Source: Ohtaekwangia sp966211525
GTDB taxonomy: Bacteria; Bacteroidota; Bacteroidia; Cytophagales; Cyclobacteriaceae
Length of the DNA stretch: 64,000 nt
Assembly (NCBI GenBank): GCA_966211525.1
Contig: CBIHOZ010000005.1
Coordinates: forward strand, 22,941-86,940
Direction of reading: 5' to 3'
Positions 17,687 to 26,894 of this stretch are shown here, one piece after another. The position numbers and the translations under genes are program-made. The notes under the pieces are model-generated. The model made no database searches, was not told where the DNA came from, and saw only the letters and a list, made by a program, of their open reading frames with translations. The first letter of the stretch is position 1; each line of letters begins with the position of its first letter.

Positions 17687-20642
17687 ACTTGAGCGTTTTG
17701 GTTAGTTTGAAGTTTAAGGTAATCTTGGTTCCGTGATGCTTCACACTGGTTATACGTAAAACACCGTGAATCCTGTCGGCTCTTTCGCGAATATTTTGAA
17801 GACCGTTTGATTTTTCTACATCGCCGGTCAAAAAGCCTATACCATCGTCTTCGAAACTCATCTCAAAACCCTGGTCATCGGTTCGGCTCAACTGCAGGGC
17901 TACATTACGCGCTTCCGAATATTTGAATGCGTTGGTCATGGCTTCCTTAAAGATCAGGTTTGCCTCGCGACTGAATCCATACGGAAGTTTGATCTTCTCT
18001 TTTACTTCATTGAATGCGCGGAACTGGATATTCTTTTCTTCAAAAAGTTTTTCTCCGAAGTCGCGGATGTGTATAAACAATTTGGACAGCTCATCATTCA
18101 CCGGATCAATAGACCAGATAAAATCGCGCGTACCGGTATATAAATACTTGGCAGAGTCTTCCACTTTCGTATAGAGGTCGCTGCTGCCGATACCTGTACC
18201 GTTGCTGTGGCCGTTGCCATTACCATTGCTGCTCAGCTTCAACAGACTTATATAGTTGATAATTCGCGTAAGCTGATTTCCCATTTCATCGTGGAAGTCG
18301 CGGGCAATTTCTTTTCGTAACGTTTCCTGCTCTTTCGCACGGATGCGTTCCATCATCAGCATCTTGTTTACTTTTTGTCGCACGCGCAGGTACATGATCA
18401 GCGTAATGATACCGGCGATCAGAATAAGGAGTCCCACCACGAATGATGTAGTCTGGTAGAACGGAGCCTTCACTGAAAATGCGTACGCTATTTTCTTATG
18501 ACTCCAGCTTCCTTCCTTATCCGTACTCATTACATGAAATACATAATTACCCGGAGGAAGATTGCTATAGGTAACTTCACTCATGGACGAAGGCTGCGAC
18601 CATTTCTTATCGAAGTTCTCGAGGTAATATTTAAATTTTACAGATTTAGGATAGCGCTTGTCTACACGATTAAAGTAAAAGGTAACATGGTTTCTGTCCG
18701 GTGGCAACTGCGGATTTACCGGTATCTTGAAAAAGCCATCTGTTGTATCCGCGAATTCACGCGGTTCATATTCCCCGTAAAATATATCTATATCTGTCAG
18801 GTGCAGGTCAAATGATTTACCAGGTTCATCACTCAGATCATTAAACTCATATAGCCCGTCTACCAATCCAAAATATTTATCATCGCCTGACAGATTGAAC
18901 GCATTCAGATTGGTTTCAACTCCGGTAAGACCGTTATCATATCCATAGTATAGGTTCTCCGTCATTTCCAATTTACGATCGAGCTTCACACGATTTATAC
19001 CTTTCTCTGTACCAATCCACAAATTGTCTTTATCATCGGCTGCGGCAAAGTATATAAAGTCAGATGCCAGACCTTCTTCTGTTGTTATAAACTTGCGCCT
19101 GCGGGTTTTGGGATTGAAGACAACAACGCCTGCTCCACCCGTACCAAGTGTGAGTAATGAATCCTGGTAAGGAAGAATACTCATGATCGATGTATTGCTA
19201 AGTCCTGCTATCTGTATTACATCGAGTTTTCCATCGCGCATCGTCTGTATATTCAGATCCGTTGCCACGTACATGGTCTTATACCGCTTCGAGTAATGCA
19301 AGTGCCATATACCATTGCTCAGCAATCCGTTTGTTGTATTATAGTTATGAAACGACTTGCCATCGTAATGAGACAATCCTCCGCCGGTGCCGGCCCACAG
19401 ATCACCGTTCTCATCAAACTCGATCGCGGATATAAGATTACCGGAGAGTCCATCCTCGCGTGTATACCAGATAAACTTATTGCGCGCTTCATCATATTTG
19501 CCTAGCCCGAACGTTGTGCCTACCCAAATGGTACCATCGGGAGCCTGCTTGATTACACCAATACTGTTTCGATACGATTCGTGCGGATCAACAAACGCAG
19601 TTGTCTTTCCATTCTTGATGCGATATAGTCCTTTGTTCAACGTGCCGATCCATTTCGCTCCGTTCCTGTCGTTCAGGATAGACATAACACCGCGCAGGTT
19701 CTCCGAGCTGCAACGATTAAAATCCTGTATGAAATATTTATAGAGTCCGCGGCCATCCGAAGCAAACCACGTGTTGCCTTCGGAATCTTTCAGTACCTGC
19801 AGAACAGAAACATCTTTTAATATTGTATCGCGCTTTACTTCGTTACCTGCTACCTTCTCGCGCAGCAGGTTAGCACCATCGCGCGTCCAGAACACATCCT
19901 CCTTTTCATCGTATAGCAGAATCATGTGTTTCAGTGGCAACTGCAGCGGCTCGACTCTGCGCTCTTTATAGTTTACAATGAAATAACCGACTGAACTTCG
20001 AAACGCGATGTTGTTCCTGTATATAAAAGGATAATACGTTTTACCGGTCTCCACATCCGAAGCAAATGAAAATGATTCGTTTGGAGTCTTTACATAGTAC
20101 GAACCATCGTCCAGAAAGAAACAATGTACACCCTGCGGTGTTTGTATAGCACGCCAGATAAATTTACCTTCTACAAGTGTTTTATTCCAGTAATGCAGTG
20201 AGTCCTGGTATATCTTTCCTATACCATTGCCTGCAAGAAAGAATATAGAGTCGCCCAGCTCATATATCCTCCTATACATAACGTGTTGTCCTTTTTTATT
20301 CTGAAAGCGCTTGAAGGTATGACCATTGAAACGCGTCACACCATGTGCATGGAGTATCCATATATTCTGATGACGATCGATGAGCAATGATGTGATGTTG
20401 TTGGAGAACAAACCATCTTTGGTAGTATATACTTTGAACTCCTTGCCATCGAAGCGGGCAAGTCCACCGCCCTGTGTAGCGATCCAGAGATACCCGTTGC
20501 CGTCTTCAACAACAGATGTAACCTGCGACTGGGGCAATCCATCAACGGCCGTATAATTACGCGTTGAGTATGGGAAATTCTGAGCCCAGCCTGCTTGTGT
20601 TACAAGAAGGAAAATGATACAGAAAAAACGGCACCGGCTCAT
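17670..20642 (-). CDS. Two-component propeller sensor kinase (Y_Y_Y and HisKA_3 type)
   Basis: A large sensor with a periplasmic two-component-regulator propeller (repeated W-I-A-T-Q-G-G-G-L-A-R, W-V-G-T-T-F-G-L and W-I-G-T-E-K-G-I-N signatures), a Y_Y_Y beta domain (P-P-G-N-Y-V-F-H-V), one membrane span (about residues 735-760 of the chosen protein) and a HisKA_3 domain with A-R-D-F-H-D-E-M-G-N-Q-L, then HATPase with G-L-Q-N-I-R-E-R. The ATG at 20642 is chosen because it starts the signal peptide (M-S-R-C-R-F-F to G-W-A-Q). A Gly/Asn/Ser-rich loop follows the phosphorylated helix. Pairs with the LuxR regulator by 17-bp overlap. Confidence 0.93.
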   Translation of the reverse strand: MSRCRFFCIIFLLVTQAGWAQNFPYSTRNYTAVDGLPQSQVTSVVEDGNGYLWIATQGGGLARFDGKEFKVYTTKDGLFSNNITSLLIDRHQNIWILHAHGVTRFNGHTFKRFQNKKGQHVMYRRIYELGDSIFFLAGNGIGKIYQDSLHYWNKTLVEGKFIWRAIQTPQGVHCFFLDDGSYYVKTPNESFSFASDVETGKTYYPFIYRNNIAFRSSVGYFIVNYKERRVEPLQLPLKHMILLYDEKEDVFWTRDGANLLREKVAGNEVKRDTILKDVSVLQVLKDSEGNTWFASDGRGLYKYFIQDFNRCSSENLRGVMSILNDRNGAKWIGTLNKGLYRIKNGKTTAFVDPHESYRNSIGVIKQAPDGTIWVGTTFGLGKYDEARNKFIWYTREDGLSGNLISAIEFDENGDLWAGTGGGLSHYDGKSFHNYNTTNGLLSNGIWHLHYSKRYKTMYVATDLNIQTMRDGKLDVIQIAGLSNTSIMSILPYQDSLLTLGTGGAGVVVFNPKTRRRKFITTEEGLASDFIYFAAADDKDNLWIGTEKGINRVKLDRKLEMTENLYYGYDNGLTGVETNLNAFNLSGDDKYFGLVDGLYEFNDLSDEPGKSFDLHLTDIDIFYGEYEPREFADTTDGFFKIPVNPQLPPDRNHVTFYFNRVDKRYPKSVKFKYYLENFDKKWSQPSSMSEVTYSNLPPGNYVFHVMSTDKEGSWSHKKIAYAFSVKAPFYQTTSFVVGLLILIAGIITLIMYLRVRQKVNKMLMMERIRAKEQETLRKEIARDFHDEMGNQLTRIINYISLLKLSSNGNGNGHSNGTGIGSSDLYTKVEDSAKYLYTGTRDFIWSIDPVNDELSKLFIHIRDFGEKLFEEKNIQFRAFNEVKEKIKLPYGFSREANLIFKEAMTNAFKYSEARNVALQLSRTDDQGFEMSFEDDGIGFLTGDVEKSNGLQNIRERADRIHGVLRITSVKHHGTKITLNFKLTKTLKYGLAL

Positions 20643-20796
20643 ACAAATATTCTTACAAAGAACGAGCATCCGGAATAAACTGTTATCACGCATTGTTCGG
20701 TATTTAATTCTTTGCAAAACGTTCGTAAAAAAACGCCTGCGCTTGCAACCCCGGCATCATAAAGTGAGTCTTATCCATATTCATTAACCCGAATCT

Positions 20797-23175
20797 ATGA
20801 TCAAAAACTATTTTCTAATTGCTTTTCGCAGTCTGCGCAAACATTTGTCGTATTCACTTATAAACGTATTCGGCTTAAGTCTGGGCCTCGCCACCTGCCT
20901 GTTGTTGGTAACATGGATCAAACACGAACTAAGTTACGATAAGTTTCACGAAAAGGCCGATCGTATTTACCGCGGTTGCCTCGAATATAGCTTTGGCGGA
21001 CAAACCTCCAAAACGCCTGTGTCACCAACAGCGTTACTGCCTGCCATGCAAAAGAATTTTGCTGAAGTTGAGACAGGCGTACGTATATATAATGCTTCCG
21101 CATACAAAGCATTTATTCTTCGACACGATGATAAGTTGTTCCAGGAACGTGGCTTTACTTATGCAGACAGTACGTTCTTCCAGGTATTTTCTTTTTCACT
21201 GCTGAAAGGCAATCCCGATAAAGCGCTGACAGAACCCAACACTGTTATACTGACGCGCTCGATGGCGAAGAAATATTTTAACAGTGAAGACATCATTGGT
21301 AAAACTATACAGGTTAATAATGATACCGAATATAGCATTACCGGGTTAATGGAAGATGTTCCGGCGAACTCCACATTGAAATTTGATTTCATCGCTTCGT
21401 TCTCGTCACTGCCAGCCTCACGCGAAACCATCTGGTGGACGGCCAACTACGAAACCTTTGTAGTACTTGCACCCGAAAGTGATGCTGCAGCACTGTTCAA
21501 CAAAACCAATGAACTGGTTAAAAAAGAACTGGCCTCAGACCTGACCAACCCGGGCGACTATGTGACGTATAATTTCTTCCCGTTGAACGATATATACCTG
21601 CATTCCGGCCTGGCGAGTGATATACAGTATATCTATATATTTGGCTCTATTGCACTGTTGGTATTATTTATAGCGTGTATCAACTATATCAACCTGGCTA
21701 CGGCACGTGCAGCCGACCGCGCGAAGGAAGTGGGCATTCGCAAGGTAGTGGGTGCGTTGCGAAACCAACTCTTCGTGCAGTTCATCAGCGAATCCGTTAT
21801 TCTTACTTTCGTAGCACTGGGAGTTGCCTTTATGATAGCGAAAATCAATTTACCGCTCTTCAACCAGATTACCGGCAAGCAATTCGATTCTTCCGTATTC
21901 TTCGAGCCACAATTCTTACTCGCGTCCGCCGGGGCAGCAGTCATCATTGCCATGCTTGCAGGTGCCTACCCGGCATTTGCCATTACAGCCTTTAAACCGG
22001 TGCGTGTACTGAAAGGTAACTTTAAAACTTCCGGCAAGGGTATATGGCTGCGACAAAGCCTCGTGGTAACACAGTTCAGCATTTCCATTATACTAATTAT
22101 CGGTACTATTGTCGTGCTTAATCAATTGTCATTTATACAGAATAAAAAGCTGGGCTATAGCAAAGACAAGATTGTGATGATACCGCTGGATCAACAGACG
22201 AAAAAAGTATATAACACACTGAAGGCAGAGATCCTGCGCAGTGGCGTTGCAACGCATGTAGCACGTGCTATAGAATCACCAACACAGATTAATGGCAGCT
22301 ATTCGTTAAAGTTACCGGGTTCTTCCAATCAGATTGGTGTATTGGTCAGGGCCAATGCAGTAGACCCTGATTTTATACCGGCACTCAACATGGAAGTTAT
22401 AGCCGGCCGAAATTTTACCGAGAACGACTATATGCGTATGGAGAAAGATACTGTATGCTCGTTTGTTCTGAATGAATCTACGGTTGGGCAACTAGGCTTA
22501 ACCAACGAAAATGCTATTGGTACAATCATCGATATGAATAATCGTAAAGGTGAAATTATAGGTGTTGTAAAAGATTTTCATTTTGCACCGCTGCAGCAGC
22601 AGATCGCACCGCTAATACTGTTCACCGAGTCGTATCAGCTCAGCACTATATTTATTAAACTGAAAGACGGTGATACGCACAAGCAGATTGCCAATCTAAA
22701 ATCAATCGCAGCTACGGTTATACCGAACCGCCCGTTTGAGTATACATTCCTCGATGAAGAGTATAATGCGATGTATGCGAACGAAGAACGCATGAGCATC
22801 GTGAGCACTACATTTGCAACCTTAACGATTATAATTGCTTGTCTCGGATTGTTCGGACTTGTCTCATTCTCCGCAGCACAAAAAACAAAAGAGATCGGTA
22901 TCCGAAAAGTTATGGGTGCTTCCGCGGCCGGCATTGTGCTGCTTATCACGAAAGATTTCGCCAGGCTTGTTATTATAGCGATTCTTATCGCCATACCGGT
23001 TGCTTATTGGCTAATGGAAGGATGGCTGAACGACTTTGCATATCGAGCCGATTTAAGTGTATGGCCATTTGCAGCGGCTGCATTACTGGCGATCGTTATT
23101 GCGTTCGGGACTGCCAGCTTCCAGGCTATCCGCGCAGCGCTTATCAATCCCGTTGATACGCTGCGGAGCGAGTAG
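20797..23175 (+). CDS. FtsX/MacB-type ABC transporter permease
   Basis: A 792-residue permease of the large-exporter family. The N terminus I-K-N-Y-F-L-I-A-F-R-S-L-R-K-H is the usual Bacteroidota start. It has a first membrane helix at about 20-40, a MacB-like periplasmic domain, three FtsX helices at about 285-400, a second periplasmic domain, and three more helices at the C terminus with the repeated K-E-I-G-I-R-K-V-M-G-A-S motif that contacts the ATPase. No ATPase gene is adjacent, so it must use a partner encoded elsewhere. Substrate unknown. Confidence 0.92.
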   Translation: MIKNYFLIAFRSLRKHLSYSLINVFGLSLGLATCLLLVTWIKHELSYDKFHEKADRIYRGCLEYSFGGQTSKTPVSPTALLPAMQKNFAEVETGVRIYNASAYKAFILRHDDKLFQERGFTYADSTFFQVFSFSLLKGNPDKALTEPNTVILTRSMAKKYFNSEDIIGKTIQVNNDTEYSITGLMEDVPANSTLKFDFIASFSSLPASRETIWWTANYETFVVLAPESDAAALFNKTNELVKKELASDLTNPGDYVTYNFFPLNDIYLHSGLASDIQYIYIFGSIALLVLFIACINYINLATARAADRAKEVGIRKVVGALRNQLFVQFISESVILTFVALGVAFMIAKINLPLFNQITGKQFDSSVFFEPQFLLASAGAAVIIAMLAGAYPAFAITAFKPVRVLKGNFKTSGKGIWLRQSLVVTQFSISIILIIGTIVVLNQLSFIQNKKLGYSKDKIVMIPLDQQTKKVYNTLKAEILRSGVATHVARAIESPTQINGSYSLKLPGSSNQIGVLVRANAVDPDFIPALNMEVIAGRNFTENDYMRMEKDTVCSFVLNESTVGQLGLTNENAIGTIIDMNNRKGEIIGVVKDFHFAPLQQQIAPLILFTESYQLSTIFIKLKDGDTHKQIANLKSIAATVIPNRPFEYTFLDEEYNAMYANEERMSIVSTTFATLTIIIACLGLFGLVSFSAAQKTKEIGIRKVMGASAAGIVLLITKDFARLVIIAILIAIPVAYWLMEGWLNDFAYRADLSVWPFAAAALLAIVIAFGTASFQAIRAALINPVDTLRSE

Positions 23176-23184
23176 AAATATCAG

Positions 23185-23229
23185 CTCATAGCCGATCGTT
23201 GCGTATAACTGCGCCCGGTCGGCTATGAG
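23185..23229 (+). terminator. Hairpin after the permease gene
   Basis: CTCATAGCCGA and TCGGCTATGAG form a perfect 11-bp stem 9 bp after the permease stop. No clear T-tract follows, so terminator activity is uncertain. Confidence 0.5.
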
Positions 23230-23302
23230 TATAACTAAAATTACCCGCCACTTGTGACTTTGTTTATTCCTTCGGATTATAGTGTTGTAGTTGCAGCGCA
23301 GC

Positions 23303-23869
23303 ATGACAGAAGCCGAGATACAACACGAGTACGCAATCCTGGAACGGGCCAAGCGGAATCCTAAGGCTTTCGGAGAGCTTTACGAAAAATACTTTGACCG
23401 CATTTTCAACTTCATTTACCGCCAAACCGATGACGAAGAGCTGACGGACGATCTTTGTTCGCAGACGTTTTTAAGTGTGCTTAAAAATATAGGGCGGTAT
23501 GAATTTCGCGGAGTACCTTTCTCTGCCTGGCTATACAAAATTGCCAGCAATGAAGTGAACAAACACTATCGCAAAAAGAAGAACGATAAAGTATTCAGCA
23601 TTGAAGAAGTGCGTGTACGTGAATTGTTCGAGCAGGCAAATGACGGTTGGGACGATGAGATTATGGAACAATTACTGCGGTACTTCAAAGAATTACCCAC
23701 CGACATGCTGCAAGTATTGGAGCTTCGTTTTTTTGAAGACAAAGATTTTAAGGAAATTGCTTTCATTCTCGATATAACCGAGAGCGGAGCAAAGATGCGC
23801 ACCTACAGGGCATTAGACCGATTACGAAAAAACTTTAACATACGCATTAAGTACGATGTCAAGGAATGA
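23303..23869 (+). CDS. ECF-type RNA polymerase sigma factor
   Basis: A 188-residue sigma-70-family protein with only regions 2 and 4. Region 2 holds F-G-E-L-Y-E-K-Y-F-D-R-I-F-N-F and D-L-C-S-Q-T-F-L-S-V with the W-L-Y-K-I-A-S-N-E segment. Region 4 holds L-R-F-F-E-D-K-D-F-K-E-I-A and S-G-A-K-M-R-T-Y-R-A-L-D-R-L. ATG 23303 is preferred over an upstream TTG (23291). Its last 14 bp overlap the next gene, a small membrane protein that might restrain it. Target promoters unknown. Confidence 0.9.
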   Translation: MTEAEIQHEYAILERAKRNPKAFGELYEKYFDRIFNFIYRQTDDEELTDDLCSQTFLSVLKNIGRYEFRGVPFSAWLYKIASNEVNKHYRKKKNDKVFSIEEVRVRELFEQANDGWDDEIMEQLLRYFKELPTDMLQVLELRFFEDKDFKEIAFILDITESGAKMRTYRALDRLRKNFNIRIKYDVKE

Positions 23870-24164
23870 AATACGATTGAGGCGTACGATCAGTCCCGGG
23901 CAGATAGCACGGCACCGGAACTATAACAAGCTTATGGCAAGGCACTCGCGTTACATAAAAATGAAACGCTCGATCATTGCTTTGGTATATGTACTGATTA
24001 TTATACTGATGATACTGCTCTATATGCTGGTAAGACGTGCCGAGCATCAAAAACAATTGCAGAAGAACGGAAAGAATGTAGCCACAGTTATGAATCACAA
24101 CGATAACTCGGGGTGCGAGCCGATCGACAACTATATATTTAAACAGAAAAAGGTCGCGAAGTAA
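23856..24164 (+). CDS. Small single-span membrane protein coupled to the sigma factor
   Basis: 102 residues, not recognised. A very basic N terminus (residues 1-38, many Arg and Lys) precedes one hydrophobic span at about 39-60 (I-I-A-L-V-Y-V-L-I-I-I-L-M-I-L-L-Y) and a polar tail of about 40 residues. By the positive-inside rule the basic N terminus is cytoplasmic. The start overlaps the sigma factor end by 14 bp, so translation is coupled. Position and topology suggest an anti-sigma or signalling role (inference only); it has no zinc-finger anti-sigma motif. Confidence 0.7.
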   Translation: MSRNEIRLRRTISPGQIARHRNYNKLMARHSRYIKMKRSIIALVYVLIIILMILLYMLVRRAEHQKQLQKNGKNVATVMNHNDNSGCEPIDNYIFKQKKVAK

Positions 24165-24185
24165 AATTACATTCGCGACCTTTTT
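24147..24185. terminator. Bidirectional terminator between convergent genes
   Basis: AAAAAGGTCGCGAA (24147-24160) and TTCGCGACCTTTTT (24172-24185) form a perfect 14-bp stem. It overlaps the stop codon of the small membrane protein and serves the convergent gene as well. Confidence 0.9.
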
Positions 24186-24194
24186 CCCTGATGT

Positions 24195-24851
24195 TTAGAA
24201 TTTTCCAAACTTCAAAGTAACGTTGTAAGATAGATCACTCAGGTCACTGTCCGATAAACCTTTTCCATCACTACCAAACGCAGCACGGTAACTTACACCC
24301 GGGCTGAAACGCATCCACTTGAAAACATTTACCTCTACCTGTACACCCGGTTCCACTACCGTAAACCAGTTTTCATCGTGCGAGTTATCGCGGTCCCAAT
24401 CATCAAAATCGTCATCATCATCCCAATCATCCCAGTCGTCCCAATCATGGCGATCATATTGAAGCGTAAACCCTGCACCTGAAAAGAGGCTGAACGTTAC
24501 GTGAAAAACTTTATTTGAATTCAATACATACTCTGTTACCAAACCACATTGTCCATATTGATACGTGAGATCAGCACCTGGTATAGCGCTATATTCTGCA
24601 GGCACTGCTACATCATTGGTAGATGCCGCACCACCTAACCCTATAAAGAAGCGCTGGTTCAGATATACTCCGCCATATACACCTGCGAGATTCGCATATT
24701 TACCACGTATACTTGTAAATTTATTGGTAAGCGCACCATACCCTGTTACACGCCCTCCGCTTTTAAAAACTGTTTGCACCTCATCCTGAGCATACGCGCA
24801 GCCAGCGATCAGCAGCAGGAATAATGTCATACTCGTAAGATTCTTTTTCAT
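24195..24851 (-). CDS. Predicted outer-membrane beta-barrel protein with Asp/Trp-rich loop
   Basis: About 218 residues from the ATG at 24851 (an ATG at 24857 is equally possible; 24905 is too far upstream). Signal peptide ends at C-A-Y-A-Q. The rest shows alternating beta strands with turns (G-G-V-Y-L-N-Q-R-F-F-I-G-L-G, G-A-G-F-T-L-Q-Y) and the terminal strand N-V-T-L-K-F-G-K-F that ends in Phe, as in small outer-membrane barrels. Residues about 134-160 are an acidic loop built from repeats of D-W-D-D. Function unknown; the loop may bind cations or vary in length. No homologue is recognised by name. Confidence 0.65.
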   Translation of the reverse strand: MKKNLTSMTLFLLLIAGCAYAQDEVQTVFKSGGRVTGYGALTNKFTSIRGKYANLAGVYGGVYLNQRFFIGLGGAASTNDVAVPAEYSAIPGADLTYQYGQCGLVTEYVLNSNKVFHVTFSLFSGAGFTLQYDRHDWDDWDDWDDDDDFDDWDRDNSHDENWFTVVEPGVQVEVNVFKWMRFSPGVSYRAAFGSDGKGLSDSDLSDLSYNVTLKFGKF

Positions 24852-24903
24852 AACCATTTTGTGTTTAATCGCCCTTATGACAATGCACCGGGGTGGTACC
24901 CCC

Positions 24904-24913
24904 ATGCGGTTGG
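24904..24913 (-). promoter_or_regulatory. Shared element CCAACCGCAT upstream of the barrel gene
   Basis: Second copy of the 10-mer described at 16369. Here it lies 47-53 bp upstream of the likely start codons and is followed by GGGGGTACC. Confidence 0.4.
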
Positions 24914-25160
24914 GAGATTTTTTTTGAAGTAAGAAGTCAGAAGTAAGGAGTAAGAAGAGTCGCGAAGTCCGGAAGTCGGAAAGTCGGGAGGGTTAGATGT
25001 TAGGAAGCCGGAGGCAAATCTGGTAATGTCTCAATCTTCAAATCTTTCAATTTTCCAATCTTGATGTTCCAATCTTCCAATCTTCACATTCTCCCACCGC
25101 CTAATCTTTTAATTTTTCAATCTTCCAATTTTCAAACTAACTTCCAGAAAAACTTAAAAC
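24914..25160. repeat. Low-complexity purine/pyrimidine intergenic repeats
   Basis: First half of plus strand is purine-rich with repeated AAGTCGGA/AGTAAGAAG-like units. Second half is pyrimidine-rich with many TCCAATCTTC/TCAATCTTC-like units. The block ends right at the M1 peptidase start. It is translatable in frame with the peptidase, which explains an apparent 35-residue N-terminal extension, but that stretch is not protein-like. Confidence 0.6.
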
Positions 25161-25165
25161 CACGT

Positions 25166-26755
25166 ATGCGAAGTCTTCTTCTAATTGTCTCAATTCTTAT
25201 TGTCGGCAGTGCACAGGCGCAGAACCTGAAATCGGGTGGAGTATTAAAACCGGAGCAGGCCTTGATGGACATCCGTCATTATACCATTGCACTCGATGTT
25301 GATCCTGCACAGCAAAGTATAGATGGCTATGCCGAGATCGATCTTATTACGTCTCAACCTACTGATGTTTTGTTATTCGACCTGGTACATTTGCTGACCG
25401 TTAAGAAAGTATGGATAAACAAAAAGGAGCAGCCCTTTACACAAGCTGATGATCTGATTCGCATTACACCTGCTACAGCAGTGGCCGCCGGAAAAGTTAA
25501 AGTAAAGATCGCGTATGGAGGCAAGCCTGGTATAGCAGAGCGCGCACCGTGGATCGGAGGGTTTCAATGGGCTAAAGATTCACTCGGCAATCCATGGGTA
25601 GCGATTACGTGTCAGAGTGAAGGCGCCAAGATATACTATCCGTGTAAAGACCATCCGAGCGATGAACCCAACGAAGGCGCAGACCTTATCATCACCGTAC
25701 CCAAAGGACTATATGTAGCCGGTCCCGGCTTGCTCAAGAATGTTTCCACCAAAGGTAACAAGAGCACCTACCACTGGAAGACAAATTATACTATCAACAA
25801 CTATAGTATACTCTTTAACATCGGCAAGTACGCTGTTGTCTCACGCGACTATGTTACAGTAAATGGAAATAAAGTACCGCTACAGATCTATATTCTGGAA
25901 GAACACAAGCATCGCGCGAAGCATCTGCTGGATATATTCGAACAGAGTGTACGTGTACAGGAAAAATATTTTGGTGAATATCCGTGGGTAAAAGAAAAGA
26001 TCGCGATCTGCGAAACTCCACACCTCGGCATGGAGCATCAAACACTCAATGCGTACGGTAACAAATTCCGGTATGCAAAAGCCGGTGGCAAAGATTTTGA
26101 CTGGCTGTTACACCACGAACTCGGGCACGAATGGTGGGGCAACAAAGTTACCGGTATAGATTGGGCAGACATGTGGATACAGGAAGGTATCTGTACCTTT
26201 GGCGATCATTTATATACCCGCGAGCTCGATGGCGAAGCAGCCTATAGAAAACGCATGCAGCAAACGGCACGCGCTACACAAAATCAAAAAGCTATTGTAC
26301 AGGGAAAGAATCTCGACACCGATGTAGTATACCACGGCGATATTTATGGTAAAGGTGCTTTCTTCCTGCACACCATACGCTATGTAATTGGCGATGATAT
26401 ATTCTTTCCAACACTGAAGAAACTTGCTACCGATCCGCAGTATACTTACGATCACCTGGTGAGCACCAGTGATGTAGAGCAGTTGTTCAGCAAAGCTTCC
26501 GGACAAAATCTGAAACCTTACTTTGATCTGTTTCTGTATACCACGGATAAACTGGACATACTCGTAAAGCAGACGTCTGATAATAAATACCAGATTCAAC
26601 CGTTAAATTTTGACACAACGTTCCCTATCGATATACAAACTGATGCCGGAACAAAGCGTGTGACACTGAGTAAAGAAGGAATCACCATCAACAGCGCCAC
26701 AACTCCGGTAATTGATCCGGAAGTATTTTACCTGAAGCGTGTGATCTATGAGTAA
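25166..26755 (+). CDS. Secreted M1-family metallopeptidase
   Basis: 529 residues, exported: the ATG at 25166 begins a signal peptide (M-R-S-L-L-L-I to A-Q-A-Q). The zinc site H-E-L-G-H followed 18 residues later by the third ligand Glu (W-I-Q-E-G) is the gluzincin signature of M1 aminopeptidases, here H-H-E-L-G-H-E-W-W-G-N-K. The usual exopeptidase motif before it appears as G-M-E-H-Q-T. The N-terminal beta domain is present (H-Y-T-I-A-L-D-V-D). It lacks the long C-terminal helical domain of PepN. Probably trims peptides in the periplasm or outside. A longer frame from 25061 runs through low-complexity DNA and is rejected. Confidence 0.9.
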   Translation: MRSLLLIVSILIVGSAQAQNLKSGGVLKPEQALMDIRHYTIALDVDPAQQSIDGYAEIDLITSQPTDVLLFDLVHLLTVKKVWINKKEQPFTQADDLIRITPATAVAAGKVKVKIAYGGKPGIAERAPWIGGFQWAKDSLGNPWVAITCQSEGAKIYYPCKDHPSDEPNEGADLIITVPKGLYVAGPGLLKNVSTKGNKSTYHWKTNYTINNYSILFNIGKYAVVSRDYVTVNGNKVPLQIYILEEHKHRAKHLLDIFEQSVRVQEKYFGEYPWVKEKIAICETPHLGMEHQTLNAYGNKFRYAKAGGKDFDWLLHHELGHEWWGNKVTGIDWADMWIQEGICTFGDHLYTRELDGEAAYRKRMQQTARATQNQKAIVQGKNLDTDVVYHGDIYGKGAFFLHTIRYVIGDDIFFPTLKKLATDPQYTYDHLVSTSDVEQLFSKASGQNLKPYFDLFLYTTDKLDILVKQTSDNKYQIQPLNFDTTFPIDIQTDAGTKRVTLSKEGITINSATTPVIDPEVFYLKRVIYE

Positions 26756-26819
26756 GATAGCGTTGATGCTATAGGTAATTTCATTGAGAGTTAAGAGTTA
26801 ACGGCTTTGGCATTTCCCC

Positions 26820-26851
26820 CATCAAAGTCACCGGCCTCCGGGACTTTGATG
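26820..26851. terminator. Hairpin after the M1 peptidase gene
   Basis: CATCAAAGTC and GACTTTGATG form a perfect 10-bp stem with an inner CCGG/CCGG pairing. It lacks a T-tract, so it may be a terminator or an intergenic repeat. Confidence 0.45.
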
Positions 26852-26894
26852 ATTTAGCAGCAGAATCATTACTATAAAAACCATCTGTCCCTCT

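Noticed and set aside
25061..25165. N-terminal extension of the M1 peptidase
   Set aside because: It translates low-complexity repeats; a signal peptide starts at 25166.
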